A stretch of DNA of 43,399 nt from Ancalomicrobiaceae bacterium. GTDB taxonomy: Bacteria; Pseudomonadota; Alphaproteobacteria; Rhizobiales; Ancalomicrobiaceae. Both the position numbers and the translations under genes were made by a program. Below the pieces are notes generated by a model. That model searched no databases. It was not told the DNA's origin and saw only the letters and a program-made list of their open reading frames with translations. The number at the start of each line of letters is the position of its first letter. The first letter of the stretch is position 1. The stretch is from NCBI GenBank assembly GCA_031291575.1, contig JARLIT010000050.1:1-43399 (forward strand). Reading direction: 5' to 3'. This document shows positions 33,466 to 43,013 of this stretch, in pieces.

Positions 33466-34131
33466 TCAGCCCGCCTGCCAGCCCATCTCCCAGAAGTCGG
33501 CTTCGAGCCGACAGGCCGTCCCGAAAATCTCCGCCACGTCGTCAAATCGTGAAGGCGCCAGCAGACGGGCGGCGAGATCGTCGAGCTGGCCGCGCGCCGC
33601 TGCCGCCACCTCGCCGTAAACCTCGCCGGCATATTCGGCGATCCAGGCGGCGTAGGGATTAGCTGGATCGAGCGCGCCCGGCCGGACGGCAAGCCCGGTG
33701 GCGATTTCATGATAGCCGACGATGCAGGGGGCGAGCGCGACGTGGAGGTCGAGGAGATCGCCGGACAGACCGACGTCCATCACATAGCGCGTATAGGCGA
33801 GTGTGGCGCGATGTTCCGGCATCCGCTCGACCTCGTCCGGATCGAGCCCCCAGCTGCGGCAATAGGCCAGATGCAGATCGAGTTCGCGCTCGAGGATGGC
33901 GGCGACGCCCTTGGCTGCGGCACGCATGTCGGCAAGCCGCCGGCTTTTGACGATCGCCAGCGCGTGGGCACGGGCAAACTGGATGAGGAACAGGTAGTCC
34001 TGAATCAGATACGCCCTGAAGGCCGCGATTGGCAGCGCGCCGTCGCCCAACGCATCGACAAAACGGTGGCCGACGTAGGCTTGCCAGTCGGGAGCGCGCG
34101 CCGCGCGCAGACGGTCGAAGAAATCGGGCAT
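33466..34131 (-). CDS. tenA: TenA family aminopyrimidine aminohydrolase (thiaminase II)
   Basis: This 221-residue all-helical enzyme (PF03070) hydrolyses amino-HMP or thiamine breakdown products to the HMP pyrimidine for thiamine salvage. Residues matching the Bacillus subtilis active site are present: Asp45 (YLIQDYLF), Cys136 and Tyr140 (LAPCIVGYHEI) and Glu210 (RLEADFWEMGW). It is therefore the cysteine-containing TenA_C class. It starts 28 bases after sufA ends on the same strand, so it is likely the tail of the suf message, although its ribosome site is weak. No other thi gene is in the window. Confidence 0.9.
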   Translation of the reverse strand: MPDFFDRLRAARAPDWQAYVGHRFVDALGDGALPIAAFRAYLIQDYLFLIQFARAHALAIVKSRRLADMRAAAKGVAAILERELDLHLAYCRSWGLDPDEVERMPEHRATLAYTRYVMDVGLSGDLLDLHVALAPCIVGYHEIATGLAVRPGALDPANPYAAWIAEYAGEVYGEVAAAARGQLDDLAARLLAPSRFDDVAEIFGTACRLEADFWEMGWQAG

Positions 34132-34159
34132 CGGCGGCTCAGGATCGGAGCTGACAGGA

Positions 34160-34546
34160 TCAGGCGGGCGTCTTGGCCAGATGCTCGGGATCGACCGGCT
34201 TCAATTCGACGCTCTCGCCGCAGCCGCAGGCCGAGACCTCGTTGGGATTCTTGAACACGAAGCCGGACGAGACCTTCGTCTGCTCGAAGTCCATCACGGT
34301 GCCGAGGAGGAACATCGTCGCCTTCGGGTCGATGAACACCTTCACGCCGCGGTCTTCGACCACGTCGTCCTTCGGGTCGGGATCGCGGACATAGTCGAGC
34401 TTATAGGACATGCCGGCGCAGCCGCCCTTCTCGATGCCGAGCCTGAGGCCGGCGATCGGCGTGTCGGAATTGTCGATGATGTCCTTGACGCGATTGGCCG
34501 CGGCGTCGGTCAAGCTGACGACCTTGAAGCCGGAGAAGAGACCCAT
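34160..34546 (-). CDS. sufA: Iron-sulfur A-type carrier SufA
   Basis: This 128-residue A-type carrier (Fe-S_biosyn, PF01521) holds an iron-sulfur cluster after its assembly on SufBCD and passes it to target enzymes. The three ligand cysteines are at the expected places: Cys43 (GGCAGMSY) and Cys107/Cys109 (SACGCGESVEL). The C-terminal tail of about 15 residues is slightly longer than usual. It is the last true suf gene, 12 bases after the DUF59 gene. Confidence 0.93.
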   Translation of the reverse strand: MGLFSGFKVVSLTDAAANRVKDIIDNSDTPIAGLRLGIEKGGCAGMSYKLDYVRDPDPKDDVVEDRGVKVFIDPKATMFLLGTVMDFEQTKVSSGFVFKNPNEVSACGCGESVELKPVDPEHLAKTPA

Positions 34547-34558
34547 GCTGTTGTCCTC

Positions 34559-34960
34559 TCAGAACCAGTTGAGCGCGACGCGCGCTTCGTCCGACATGCG
34601 GCTCTGATCCCACGGCGGATCGAACACGATGCGGACGTTGACGTCGGAGACGCCGCGCACGGCGGAGACGGCATTTTCCACCCAGACCGGCATCTCGCCG
34701 GCGACCGGGCAACCGGGCGCCGTCAACGTCATGTCGATCGCGACACGCTGGTCATCGCCGATATCGATCCGGTAGATCAGACCCAGTTCGTAGATATCCG
34801 CCGGGATCTCCGGATCGTAGACCGACTTCAGGGCGACGATGATGTCGCCGGTCAGCCGATCGAGTTCTTCGGCCGGCAGAGAGCCGCCATTGACCACCGG
34901 CGGCACACCCGCCCCGCTTTCCGAGTCCGAAACTTGCGGCTCTGTCACCATGCTATCCAT
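34559..34960 (-). CDS. sufT: SUF-associated DUF59 (MIP18-like) assembly protein
   Basis: This 133-residue protein has a disordered head (1-28) and a DUF59/FeS_assembly_P domain (PF01883). YDPEIPADIYELGLIY, the single conserved cysteine in TLTAPGCPVAGEM (Cys84), and IVFDPPWDQSRMSDEAR at the end match the SUF-operon subgroup, which helps iron-sulfur protein maturation. AAGG at eight bases favours the start at 34960 over the ATG at 34951. It lies 46 bases after sufS. The symbol sufT is used for such genes by several authors but is not uniform. Confidence 0.88.
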   Translation of the reverse strand: MDSMVTEPQVSDSESGAGVPPVVNGGSLPAEELDRLTGDIIVALKSVYDPEIPADIYELGLIYRIDIGDDQRVAIDMTLTAPGCPVAGEMPVWVENAVSAVRGVSDVNVRIVFDPPWDQSRMSDEARVALNWF

Positions 34961-35006
34961 CCGATCGGCCTTCTCGTCTCGTTCGATGTCCTGCGCCGCG
35001 CCCGCC

Positions 35007-36254
35007 TCACAGGAAGAATTCATGTGCCTTCTGCAATCCCGCAACGAGGCGGTCGATCTCCTCCACTGTATTATAGAGCCCGAAGGAGGCCCGACAGGAG
35101 GAGGTGACGCCGAAGCGGGAGAGGAGCGGCTGAGCGCAATGCGTGCCCGCCCTGACCGCGACGCCGAAGCGGTCAAGGATCGTCGCGACGTCGTGCGCGT
35201 GTGCGCCATGCATTTCGAAGGCGACGATCGCCCCCTTGCCCGGCACCTGACCGAAAATGCGGATCGAGTTGATCTCGCCGAGGCGGCGCTCGGCATAGTC
35301 GCGCAACGCCTCTTCGTGCGCGGCAATGCGCTCGCGCCCGATCGCATCGATATAGCGCAGCGCCGCGGCAAGGCCGGCGGCCTCGATGATCGGCGGCGTG
35401 CCGGCCTCGAAGCGATGCGGCGGCGTGCCGTAGGTCACCGTGTCGAACGTTACATCGCGGATCATCTCGCCGCCGCCAAGAAACGGCGGCAAGGCGGCGA
35501 GGAGATCGTAGCGACCATAGAGGACACCGATGCCGGTCGGCCCGTAGAGCTTGTGGCCGGTCATGCCGTAGAAGTCGACGCCCAGATCCTGGACGTCGAC
35601 GGGCAGATGCACCGACCCTTGCGCGCCGTCGATGACGACGATGGCGCCGACGGACTTGGCGATGCGCACGATCTCCTTGACCGGTGTCACCGTGCCGAGA
35701 ACGTTCGACATATGGGTGATCGAGACGACCTTGGTCCGCTCGCTCACCAGCTTCTCGAATTCATCAAGGAGGAAGACGCCGTTGTCGTCGATCGGCGCCC
35801 ACTTGATGACGATGCCCTTGCGTTCTCTGAGGAAATGCCACGGCACGATATTCGAGTGGTGCTCCATCACCGAGAGGATCACCTCATCGCCGGGCTTGAG
35901 GCCGAGGCCCAGCGAAGCGGCGACCAGATTCAGCGATTCGGTCACCGATTTCGTAAAGATGATCTCGTCGGCCGAGCCGGCATTGATGAAGGCGCGCACC
36001 GCCTCGCGCGCATCCTCGTAGGCCTCGGTCGCCTCGTTGGCGAGATAATGCAGGCCGCGGTGCACGTTGGCGTATTTCGACGTCATGATCTCGACCATGC
36101 GATCGATGACCGCCTGCGGCTTCTGCGCCGAGGCGCCATTGTCGAGATAGGACAAGGGCTTGCCGTTGACGACGGTGGCAAGAATCGGGAAATCCCGACG
36201 CACCCGTTCGACGTCGTAGGGCGCCGCGATGGGCGCCTTGGCGGAGATGTTCAT
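35007..36254 (-). CDS. sufS: Cysteine desulfurase SufS
   Basis: This 415-residue pyridoxal-phosphate enzyme (Aminotran_5, PF00266) removes sulfur from cysteine for SufBCD. The PLP lysine is in MTGHKLYGPTG and the catalytic cysteine is near residue 387 in TSSCRASFGLYNT, the group II pattern in which a SufE or SufU partner normally accepts the persulfide. Neither sufE nor sufU is in the window. The ATG at 36254 shares one base with the sufD stop (TGATG) and has AAGGA eight bases upstream; the GTG just before it is less likely. Confidence 0.94.
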   Translation of the reverse strand: MNISAKAPIAAPYDVERVRRDFPILATVVNGKPLSYLDNGASAQKPQAVIDRMVEIMTSKYANVHRGLHYLANEATEAYEDAREAVRAFINAGSADEIIFTKSVTESLNLVAASLGLGLKPGDEVILSVMEHHSNIVPWHFLRERKGIVIKWAPIDDNGVFLLDEFEKLVSERTKVVSITHMSNVLGTVTPVKEIVRIAKSVGAIVVIDGAQGSVHLPVDVQDLGVDFYGMTGHKLYGPTGIGVLYGRYDLLAALPPFLGGGEMIRDVTFDTVTYGTPPHRFEAGTPPIIEAAGLAAALRYIDAIGRERIAAHEEALRDYAERRLGEINSIRIFGQVPGKGAIVAFEMHGAHAHDVATILDRFGVAVRAGTHCAQPLLSRFGVTSSCRASFGLYNTVEEIDRLVAGLQKAHEFFL

Positions 36255-37636
36255 CACGCCCGTCCTTTCGTCTGATGGCTGTGCGCGACGCCCAGCGATC
36301 GGCCGGCCAGCCAGACGTCGATGGCGGCATCGAGCCCCTGGCGCACCGCGTCGGCGGCCGGTTCGAGCGCGCCGATGGCAACGCCGTCGACCACTTCGCC
36401 GACGAAGGAGCGGATCAGCAGCGCTTCGGCGTCGGCGCGCGGCAAGCCGCGCGACATCAGGTAGAACACCGGCGTCTCGTCGATCGCGCCGCAGGTGGCG
36501 CCATGGCCGCAGGCGACGTCGTCGGCGTAGATCTCCAGTTCCGGCTTGTTGGCCATCTCGGCCGTATCCGACAACAACAGCGCGTTCGAGGCCATGCGGC
36601 CGTCGGTCTTCTGCGCGCCAGGTCGGACGATGACCTTGCCCTGGAACACGCCCGAGGCTTCGCCATCGATGACGTAGCGATAGAGTTCGCGGCTCACGCC
36701 GGCCAGACCGACATGCTCGACCACCAGCGTGACGTCGGAATGCATGCGCTCCGACAGGAGGTTCGCTCCCGACAGGTTGAGCGCGGCATGGTCGCCGTCG
36801 AAGCGGACGAAGAACTGCCGGCGGGAGAGATCGCCGGAGGAGTTGAGGCCGAAGGAGGCGAGCTTGGCGTTGGAACCGAGCGTCGCGGTCAGCGTCGACA
36901 GGCCGAGCGCCGCCCGGTCGTCGGACTTGATCGCCGCATGGTCCAGTTCGGCGCCGTCGCCGGTGATGACCTGCAGCACTTCGGAGCGCTGATGCCCGGC
37001 ATCGCCGGAGACGAAGCGTTCGACGAGGCCGAGCTTGGCGCCTGTGCCGAGGATGACGACGACACGCGAATGCACCGATACCGCATGCGCCGGCGTCACC
37101 ACATGCACGATTTCCACCGGTGCGGCGATGGCGGCACCATCGGCAACGTCGATGACCACACCATCGCGCAGGAAGGCGGTGTTGAGCGCCAGCGCTGCGT
37201 CCTCCTTGGCGATGTCGAGACCGGTCAGGACTGCCAGCACATCCTCACGGCCAGCGTCGAGCACGTCGGCGAGCGCGGCGATCGACAGGCCCTCGGGAAG
37301 TCCGGCCAGATCGCTGATTTCCGGATGGAAGGTCCCGTCGACGACAAATAGCCGGATGGCACCGTCGATCTCGCGCGGGCGGGCGGCCACCTCGGCGAGC
37401 GCCGTTGCGCTGGTCCTGACCGCGAGCGGCGCGGCCTCGGCGATCCGGGCCTTCAGGTCGGTGTATTTCCATTCCTCGACGCGGCGGTGCGGCAGGCCCT
37501 TCGCGGCGAAGCGGGCAAACGCCGCCTCGCGCAGGTCGCGCACCGCGACCGTGCCGGGCAGATCGCCGACTGCCTCCTCGAACTGGCGGGCGAGCGTCAC
37601 CTCGGCCGGGGTTTTCAGAACCGAATGGCTGGTCAT
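36254..37636 (-). CDS. sufD: SufBCD scaffold subunit SufD
   Basis: This 460-residue beta-helical protein (SUFBD, PF01458) is the partner of SufB and SufC in the iron-sulfur scaffold. RRVEEWKYTDLKARIAEA is the usual SufD start segment. The C-terminal part has LLLSDTAEMANKPELEIYAD and DVACGHGATCGAIDETPVFY, with the conserved histidine near the SufB interface. GGGGAGAG just before ATG 37636 sets the start; an in-frame extension to 37660 overlaps sufC and is unlikely. The stop overlaps the sufS start. Confidence 0.94.
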   Translation of the reverse strand: MTSHSVLKTPAEVTLARQFEEAVGDLPGTVAVRDLREAAFARFAAKGLPHRRVEEWKYTDLKARIAEAAPLAVRTSATALAEVAARPREIDGAIRLFVVDGTFHPEISDLAGLPEGLSIAALADVLDAGREDVLAVLTGLDIAKEDAALALNTAFLRDGVVIDVADGAAIAAPVEIVHVVTPAHAVSVHSRVVVILGTGAKLGLVERFVSGDAGHQRSEVLQVITGDGAELDHAAIKSDDRAALGLSTLTATLGSNAKLASFGLNSSGDLSRRQFFVRFDGDHAALNLSGANLLSERMHSDVTLVVEHVGLAGVSRELYRYVIDGEASGVFQGKVIVRPGAQKTDGRMASNALLLSDTAEMANKPELEIYADDVACGHGATCGAIDETPVFYLMSRGLPRADAEALLIRSFVGEVVDGVAIGALEPAADAVRQGLDAAIDVWLAGRSLGVAHSHQTKGRA

Positions 37637-37646
37637 GGCTCTCCCC

Positions 37647-38402
37647 TCAGGCCGCCGCATCGGCGAATTCGGCGTAGCCCTTGGCCTCGAGTTCGAGCGC
37701 CAGTTCCGGACCGCCGGAACGCACGATGCGACCGTTGGAGAGCACGTGCACGACGTCAGGCTTGATGTAGTCGAGAAGCCGCTGATAGTGCGTGATGATG
37801 ATGAAGGCGCGATCGGGAGAGCGCAGCGCGTTGACGCCGTCGGCGACGATCCTGAGCGCGTCGATGTCGAGGCCGGAATCAGTTTCGTCGAGGATGCAGA
37901 TCTTCGGGGCCAATACCGCCATCTGCAGGATGTCGTTGCGCTTCTTCTCGCCGCCGGAGAAGCCGACGTTGACGGCCCGCTTCAGCATGTCCGGGTCGAT
38001 CTTGAGGAGCGCCGCTTTCTCTCGCACCAGCCGCATCAGGTCGGGCGTGGAGATCTCGCCCTCGCCGCGCGCCTTGCGCTGGGCGTTCACCGCCGTCTTC
38101 AGGAACGTCATATTGGCGACGCCGGGGATCTCGACCGGGTACTGGAAGGCGAGGAACAGGCCGCGCGCGGCGCGCTGGTCGGGCGACAGCGTCAGGAGGT
38201 CATCACCGTCGAGCCTCACCTCGCCCTCGGTCACCTCGTAGTCGTCCTTGCCGGCCAGAATATACGACAGCGTCGACTTGCCGGCGCCGTTCGGGCCCAT
38301 GATGGCATGCACCTCGCCCGGGCGAACCTCGAGGGAGAGGCCTTTCAGGATCTCGCGCCCCTCGTCGGCGATGCGGGCATGCAGGTTGGTAATGGACAGC
38401 AT
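37647..38402 (-). CDS. sufC: SufC ATPase of the iron-sulfur scaffold
   Basis: This 251-residue ABC-type ATPase (PF00005) drives the shape change of the SufBCD complex and is soluble, not a transporter. Walker A is MGPNGAGKSTLS, the Q-loop segment LAFQYPVEIPGV is that of SufC, the signature is FSGGEKKRNDILQ and Walker B is KICILDETDSGLDIDAL. GGTGG five bases upstream makes ATG 38402 better than GTG 38411. It lies nine bases after the cupin gene, so both are on the same message. Confidence 0.95.
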   Translation of the reverse strand: MLSITNLHARIADEGREILKGLSLEVRPGEVHAIMGPNGAGKSTLSYILAGKDDYEVTEGEVRLDGDDLLTLSPDQRAARGLFLAFQYPVEIPGVANMTFLKTAVNAQRKARGEGEISTPDLMRLVREKAALLKIDPDMLKRAVNVGFSGGEKKRNDILQMAVLAPKICILDETDSGLDIDALRIVADGVNALRSPDRAFIIITHYQRLLDYIKPDVVHVLSNGRIVRSGGPELALELEAKGYAEFADAAA

Positions 38403-38411
38403 CAGGACCAC

Positions 38412-38773
38412 CTAGATCGTCGCGCCGTTCGGCGCGGTAAACGTTGCATCGATGACATTGCCGGTGTTCAGCACATCCACCGGCTCGAAGATGATGACCT
38501 CGGCCTCCTCGTCGGCGGCGGTGCGATGTTCCCGCCCGCGCGGCACGACGGTGCATTCGCCGGCCGTCAATTCGACGGTGTGATCGCGGAATTCCACCCG
38601 GAACCGGCCCTTCCAGACGAGAAAGAACTCGTCCTCGAATTCGTGATGGTGCCAGGGAAAGACGCCTTGCACCTTGACCAGCTTCACATCCTGGCCGTTC
38701 AGGCTGGCGATCACCTTCGGCCGCCAATGCTCGGAAAAGGCAGCGAAGCGATCATCAAGATTGATCTTGGCAA

Positions 38774-38777
<4 letters not shown>
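38412..38777 (-). CDS. Cupin-domain protein inserted in the suf operon
   Basis: This 121-residue single-domain cupin (Cupin_2, PF07883) shows [20 protein letters not shown], giving metal-ligand candidates His43-His45 and Glu49, and the second motif PRGREHRT with His84. It is therefore a likely metal-binding beta-barrel. Its ATG overlaps the sufB stop (ATGA) and it ends nine bases before sufC, so it is made in step with the scaffold. Cupins are not part of the standard SUF set. Iron or sulfur sensing, metal supply or an unrelated role are all open. Length is normal for a small cupin of the mannose-6-phosphate isomerase type. Confidence 0.85.
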
Positions 38778-40267
<1,490 letters not shown>

Positions 40268-40319
40268 GTGTCTTTCCCCACGTCGCGGTTTCAAGGACCG
40301 CCGGATCAAGATGTAAGGG

Positions 40320-40349
40320 AATATAGAGCCTCAGCCAAGGAATTGCCAG
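40320..40349 (-). promoter_or_regulatory. Predicted promoter of the suf operon
   Basis: On the minus strand CTGGCA (40344-40349) and TATATT (40320-40325) are 18 bases apart. Transcription would begin near 40312, leaving about 45 bases before sufB. No IscR, RirA or Irr site was recognised around it. Confidence 0.45.
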
Positions 40350-40511
40350 AGAGAGCGCCGAAAGGGCGATCGCTGGCCCCGCGGCATCGCCGACGGGATG
40401 CGACAAACGCCCAGGCGGGCGGCCTTATCGACGATCGCCGGGCCCGCCGCCGCACAACAAACACGAAGTTGCGCGATTGTCGCCGTCTTCGATATCGAAG
40501 GAGGACGCGCA

Positions 40512-40796
40512 ATGATTATCAGATCACTCCTGGCCCTAAGCCTCGCTCTCGCCGTGACTGTGCCAGCCGTGGCCATGCCCTTGGCATATCCCATCGAATC
40601 CACGCCCAGCATCACCGTGATCCCGGCTGAAGCCACTCAGTGCCACCGCCGCGAATGGGTCGCCCCGGGCGGCATCTGCGAGCCCTACGCCCGCGGCAAG
40701 CGCTGCCCGCCCGGCTATCGTCGCGACATTTGGGATGGCACAGGCTATCGCTGCGTGCCCGTCGGCAAGATCCCGCATTCGAACAAGACATTCTGA
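40512..40796 (+). CDS. Small cysteine-rich secreted protein
   Basis: This 94-residue precursor has a Sec signal peptide (1-21, likely cleavage after Ala-Val-Ala). The mature part has four cysteines (44, 56, 65, 81) in CHRREWV, ICEPYARGKRCPPGYRR and GYRCVPV, suggesting two disulfides, and is basic. GAAGGAGGA seven bases before the ATG is among the best ribosome sites in the window, so expression is likely. It is plus strand, lying between the minus-strand desulfurase and sufB and divergent from sufB. I do not recognise a family. Confidence 0.8.
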   Translation: MIIRSLLALSLALAVTVPAVAMPLAYPIESTPSITVIPAEATQCHRREWVAPGGICEPYARGKRCPPGYRRDIWDGTGYRCVPVGKIPHSNKTF

Positions 40797-40838
40797 TCGA
40801 CCGGACGATCGGCGCGACGCTTCCGCGCCGGTCGTCCA

Positions 40839-41996
40839 TCAATTGCGCCGATCGAGCGCACCCATCACGCCCGCCCAGGCCGCGATCAACCGGTCGATGT
40901 CGGCATTCGTGGTCGCCGCGCCGATGGAAATCCTGAGGCCGCCGCGCACAATGTCGGCATCGACCCCCATGGCCTTCAGCACGTGCGAGGCGGCGACTTT
41001 GCCGGACGAACAGGCCGACCCCGACGACAGAGCGATGCCAGCAAGATCGAAGGCGATCACCGCCGTCTCGGCGGCCACTCCGGGCACGGCGAGGCCGAGC
41101 GTGTTCGGCAGGCGCGGCGCGGTCTCCGCAAAGATCACCGCGTGCGGCGTCACGGCCTGAAGCGCAGCCTGCAGCCGGTCGCGGTGGCAGGCAACCGCCG
41201 CCATCTCGCCGAGTTCGGCTGCCCCAGCCCGCACTGCGGCAGCAAAGCCGGCAATCCCCGCGACAGGCTCGGTACCGGCGCGGCGCCAGCCTTCCTGACC
41301 GCCACCGACGACGAGCGGCACCGGCTCGATGCCCCCCAAGGTGATCAGCGCGCCCATCCCCTGCGGCCCACCGAGCTTGTGGGCGGAGAGCGCCAGGAAG
41401 TCGACATCGAGGGCGACCGCGTCGATGGCGATGCGACCGGCCGCCTGCACCGCGTCGCAGTGAAGGATACCGCCGAATTCGTGCGTGATCCTGGCTGCCG
41501 CGGCGACGGGTTCGATGACGCCGGTCTCGTTGTTGGCGAGGTGGATTGCAACGAGCGCGGTGCCGCCGGCGGCCGCAACGTCGCCCAACTGCCGGCTGAG
41601 ATCGTCGAGATCGACGATGCCGTCGCCATCGACGGCGATGGTGCCGACGCGCTCGGCCGGAAACCGCCCGCCGCGCAGCACGGACGGATGTTCGATGCCT
41701 GAGACGAGGAGCCGCGCCACCTCCACCTCGCGGCCGAGGCGGCGGACGACGGGGGAGAGCGCGGTGACATTGGCCTCGGTGGCGCCGCTGGTAAACGTCA
41801 CCCCTGCGGCCCGTGCCCCGACGAGGGCGGCCACATCGGCTCGCGCCGCTTCGACCACTTTGCGTGCCTGACGCCCCTCAGCGTGCACCGAGGAGGCATT
41901 GCCGACCCGATCGAACACGTCGAGCATGGCGGCGCGCACTTCGGGCCTCAAGGGCGCCGTGGCGTTATAGTCGAGATAGAGGCGGGGTGCGGGCAT
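40839..41996 (-). CDS. IscS/NifS-like cysteine desulfurase
   Basis: This 385-residue PLP enzyme (PF00266) supplies sulfur from cysteine. YLDYNATAPLRPEVRAAM is the class start, NNETGVIEP and CDAVQAAGRIAID follow, the PLP lysine is in SAHKLGGPQGMG, and the catalytic cysteine loop LSSGSACSSGKVAASHVL is the flexible group I type. It differs in class from sufS in the same region. The canonical start is ATG 41996, but that ATG has no ribosome site; a GTG at 42038 with AAGGG seven bases upstream would add 14 residues and is a serious alternative. It probably takes part in iron-sulfur assembly or tRNA thiolation. Confidence 0.9.
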   Translation of the reverse strand: MPAPRLYLDYNATAPLRPEVRAAMLDVFDRVGNASSVHAEGRQARKVVEAARADVAALVGARAAGVTFTSGATEANVTALSPVVRRLGREVEVARLLVSGIEHPSVLRGGRFPAERVGTIAVDGDGIVDLDDLSRQLGDVAAAGGTALVAIHLANNETGVIEPVAAAARITHEFGGILHCDAVQAAGRIAIDAVALDVDFLALSAHKLGGPQGMGALITLGGIEPVPLVVGGGQEGWRRAGTEPVAGIAGFAAAVRAGAAELGEMAAVACHRDRLQAALQAVTPHAVIFAETAPRLPNTLGLAVPGVAAETAVIAFDLAGIALSSGSACSSGKVAASHVLKAMGVDADIVRGGLRISIGAATTNADIDRLIAAWAGVMGALDRRN

Positions 41997-42352
41997 CGGC
42001 CGATCGGGTTGGCGAATGGCAGGTTGGCTGGACAGCACGAAATAGCCCTTGCCGCCCGGCAGTCAATCGCCGATTGCGGCATCGGTCCGAATGACGCAGA
42101 CCGATGGCGCTCCGTTCCGGCCGATCTGCCGATCCAGTTTTGCCTCTCTCGGCCCGTCCATCACGAAATGCTTGAAATCGCCTCCCCCGATCGTGCTAAC
42201 AGAGACCGGAGACGGCGACCCAGCGTTGTCGAGAGCGAAATTCCGGCAGTACGCCAAGGACCACGGCCTCGTCGCGCGGTGTGCGACAGTGGCATTCGGG
42301 CCGCTTCGGCGTATTGACCGCGGCAGTTTCCAAGACGAGGACGGCAAGACCC
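41997..42352. other. Divergent intergenic region between the desulfurase and hydrolase genes
   Basis: About 350 bases that must carry promoters for both directions. The only clear structure is an 8-bp dyad with 11-base spacing, CATCGGTC (42080-42087) and GACCGATG (42099-42106), which could be an operator or hairpin in the desulfurase leader. No iron-responsive box was recognised. Confidence 0.4.
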
Positions 42353-43006
42353 ATGCCTGAGGTGATCTTCAACGGTCCGGCTGGACGCATCGAAGGACGG
42401 TTCCAGCCAGCCAAGATCCGCAATGCGCCCATCGCGCTCATCTTGCATCCGCACCCGCAGTTCGGCGGGACGATGAACAATCAGATCAGCTATCAGCTGT
42501 TCTATCTGTTCACCAAGCGCGGTTTTGCCTGCCTACGCTTCAATTTCCGCGGCGTCGGCCGCAGCCAGGGCGAATTCGACCATGGCGCCGGTGAGTTGTC
42601 CGACGCCGCCGCCGCACTCGACTGGGCGCAGACCATCCATCCCGACGCCCGGTCGTGCTGGATCGCCGGGTTCGACTTCGGCGCCTGGGTCGGCATGCAG
42701 CTCCTCATGCGCCGGCCGGAGATCGAGGGCTTCATTTCCATCGCACCCTTGGCCAATCTGCACGACTTCTCGTTCCTCGCCCCCTGCCCGTCATCGGGTC
42801 TGATCATCCACGGCGATGTCGACAAAGTGGCGCCGTCGAAGGACATTCAGAACCTCGTCGACAAGCTGAAGACGCAGAAGGGCATCGTCATCGAGCAGAA
42901 GATCATCGAGGGGGCCAACCACTTCTTCGAGAACAAGGTCGACGAACTGATCGGCGAATGCGAGAATTACGTCGACCGACGTCTTGCCAAACACGACGCG
43001 GCGTGA
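42353..43006 (+). CDS. Alpha/beta hydrolase of the COG2945 type
   Basis: This 217-residue cytoplasmic alpha/beta hydrolase has ILHPHPQFGGTMNNQ near the start and CLRFNFRGVGRSQGEFDHG following it. SCWIAGFDFGAW lies where the nucleophile elbow should be; Phe-Asp-Phe-Gly replaces the usual G-x-S-x-G, so the nucleophile would be aspartate, or the protein is not a classical esterase. IIHGDVDKVAP and the GANHFF histidine complete the usual acid/base positions. It is commonly found divergent from the desulfurase of suf regions in related genomes, which hints at a linked but unknown role. It ends seven bases before the DapB-like gene. Confidence 0.85.
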   Translation: MPEVIFNGPAGRIEGRFQPAKIRNAPIALILHPHPQFGGTMNNQISYQLFYLFTKRGFACLRFNFRGVGRSQGEFDHGAGELSDAAAALDWAQTIHPDARSCWIAGFDFGAWVGMQLLMRRPEIEGFISIAPLANLHDFSFLAPCPSSGLIIHGDVDKVAPSKDIQNLVDKLKTQKGIVIEQKIIEGANHFFENKVDELIGECENYVDRRLAKHDAA

Positions 43007-43013
43007 GGCTGAC

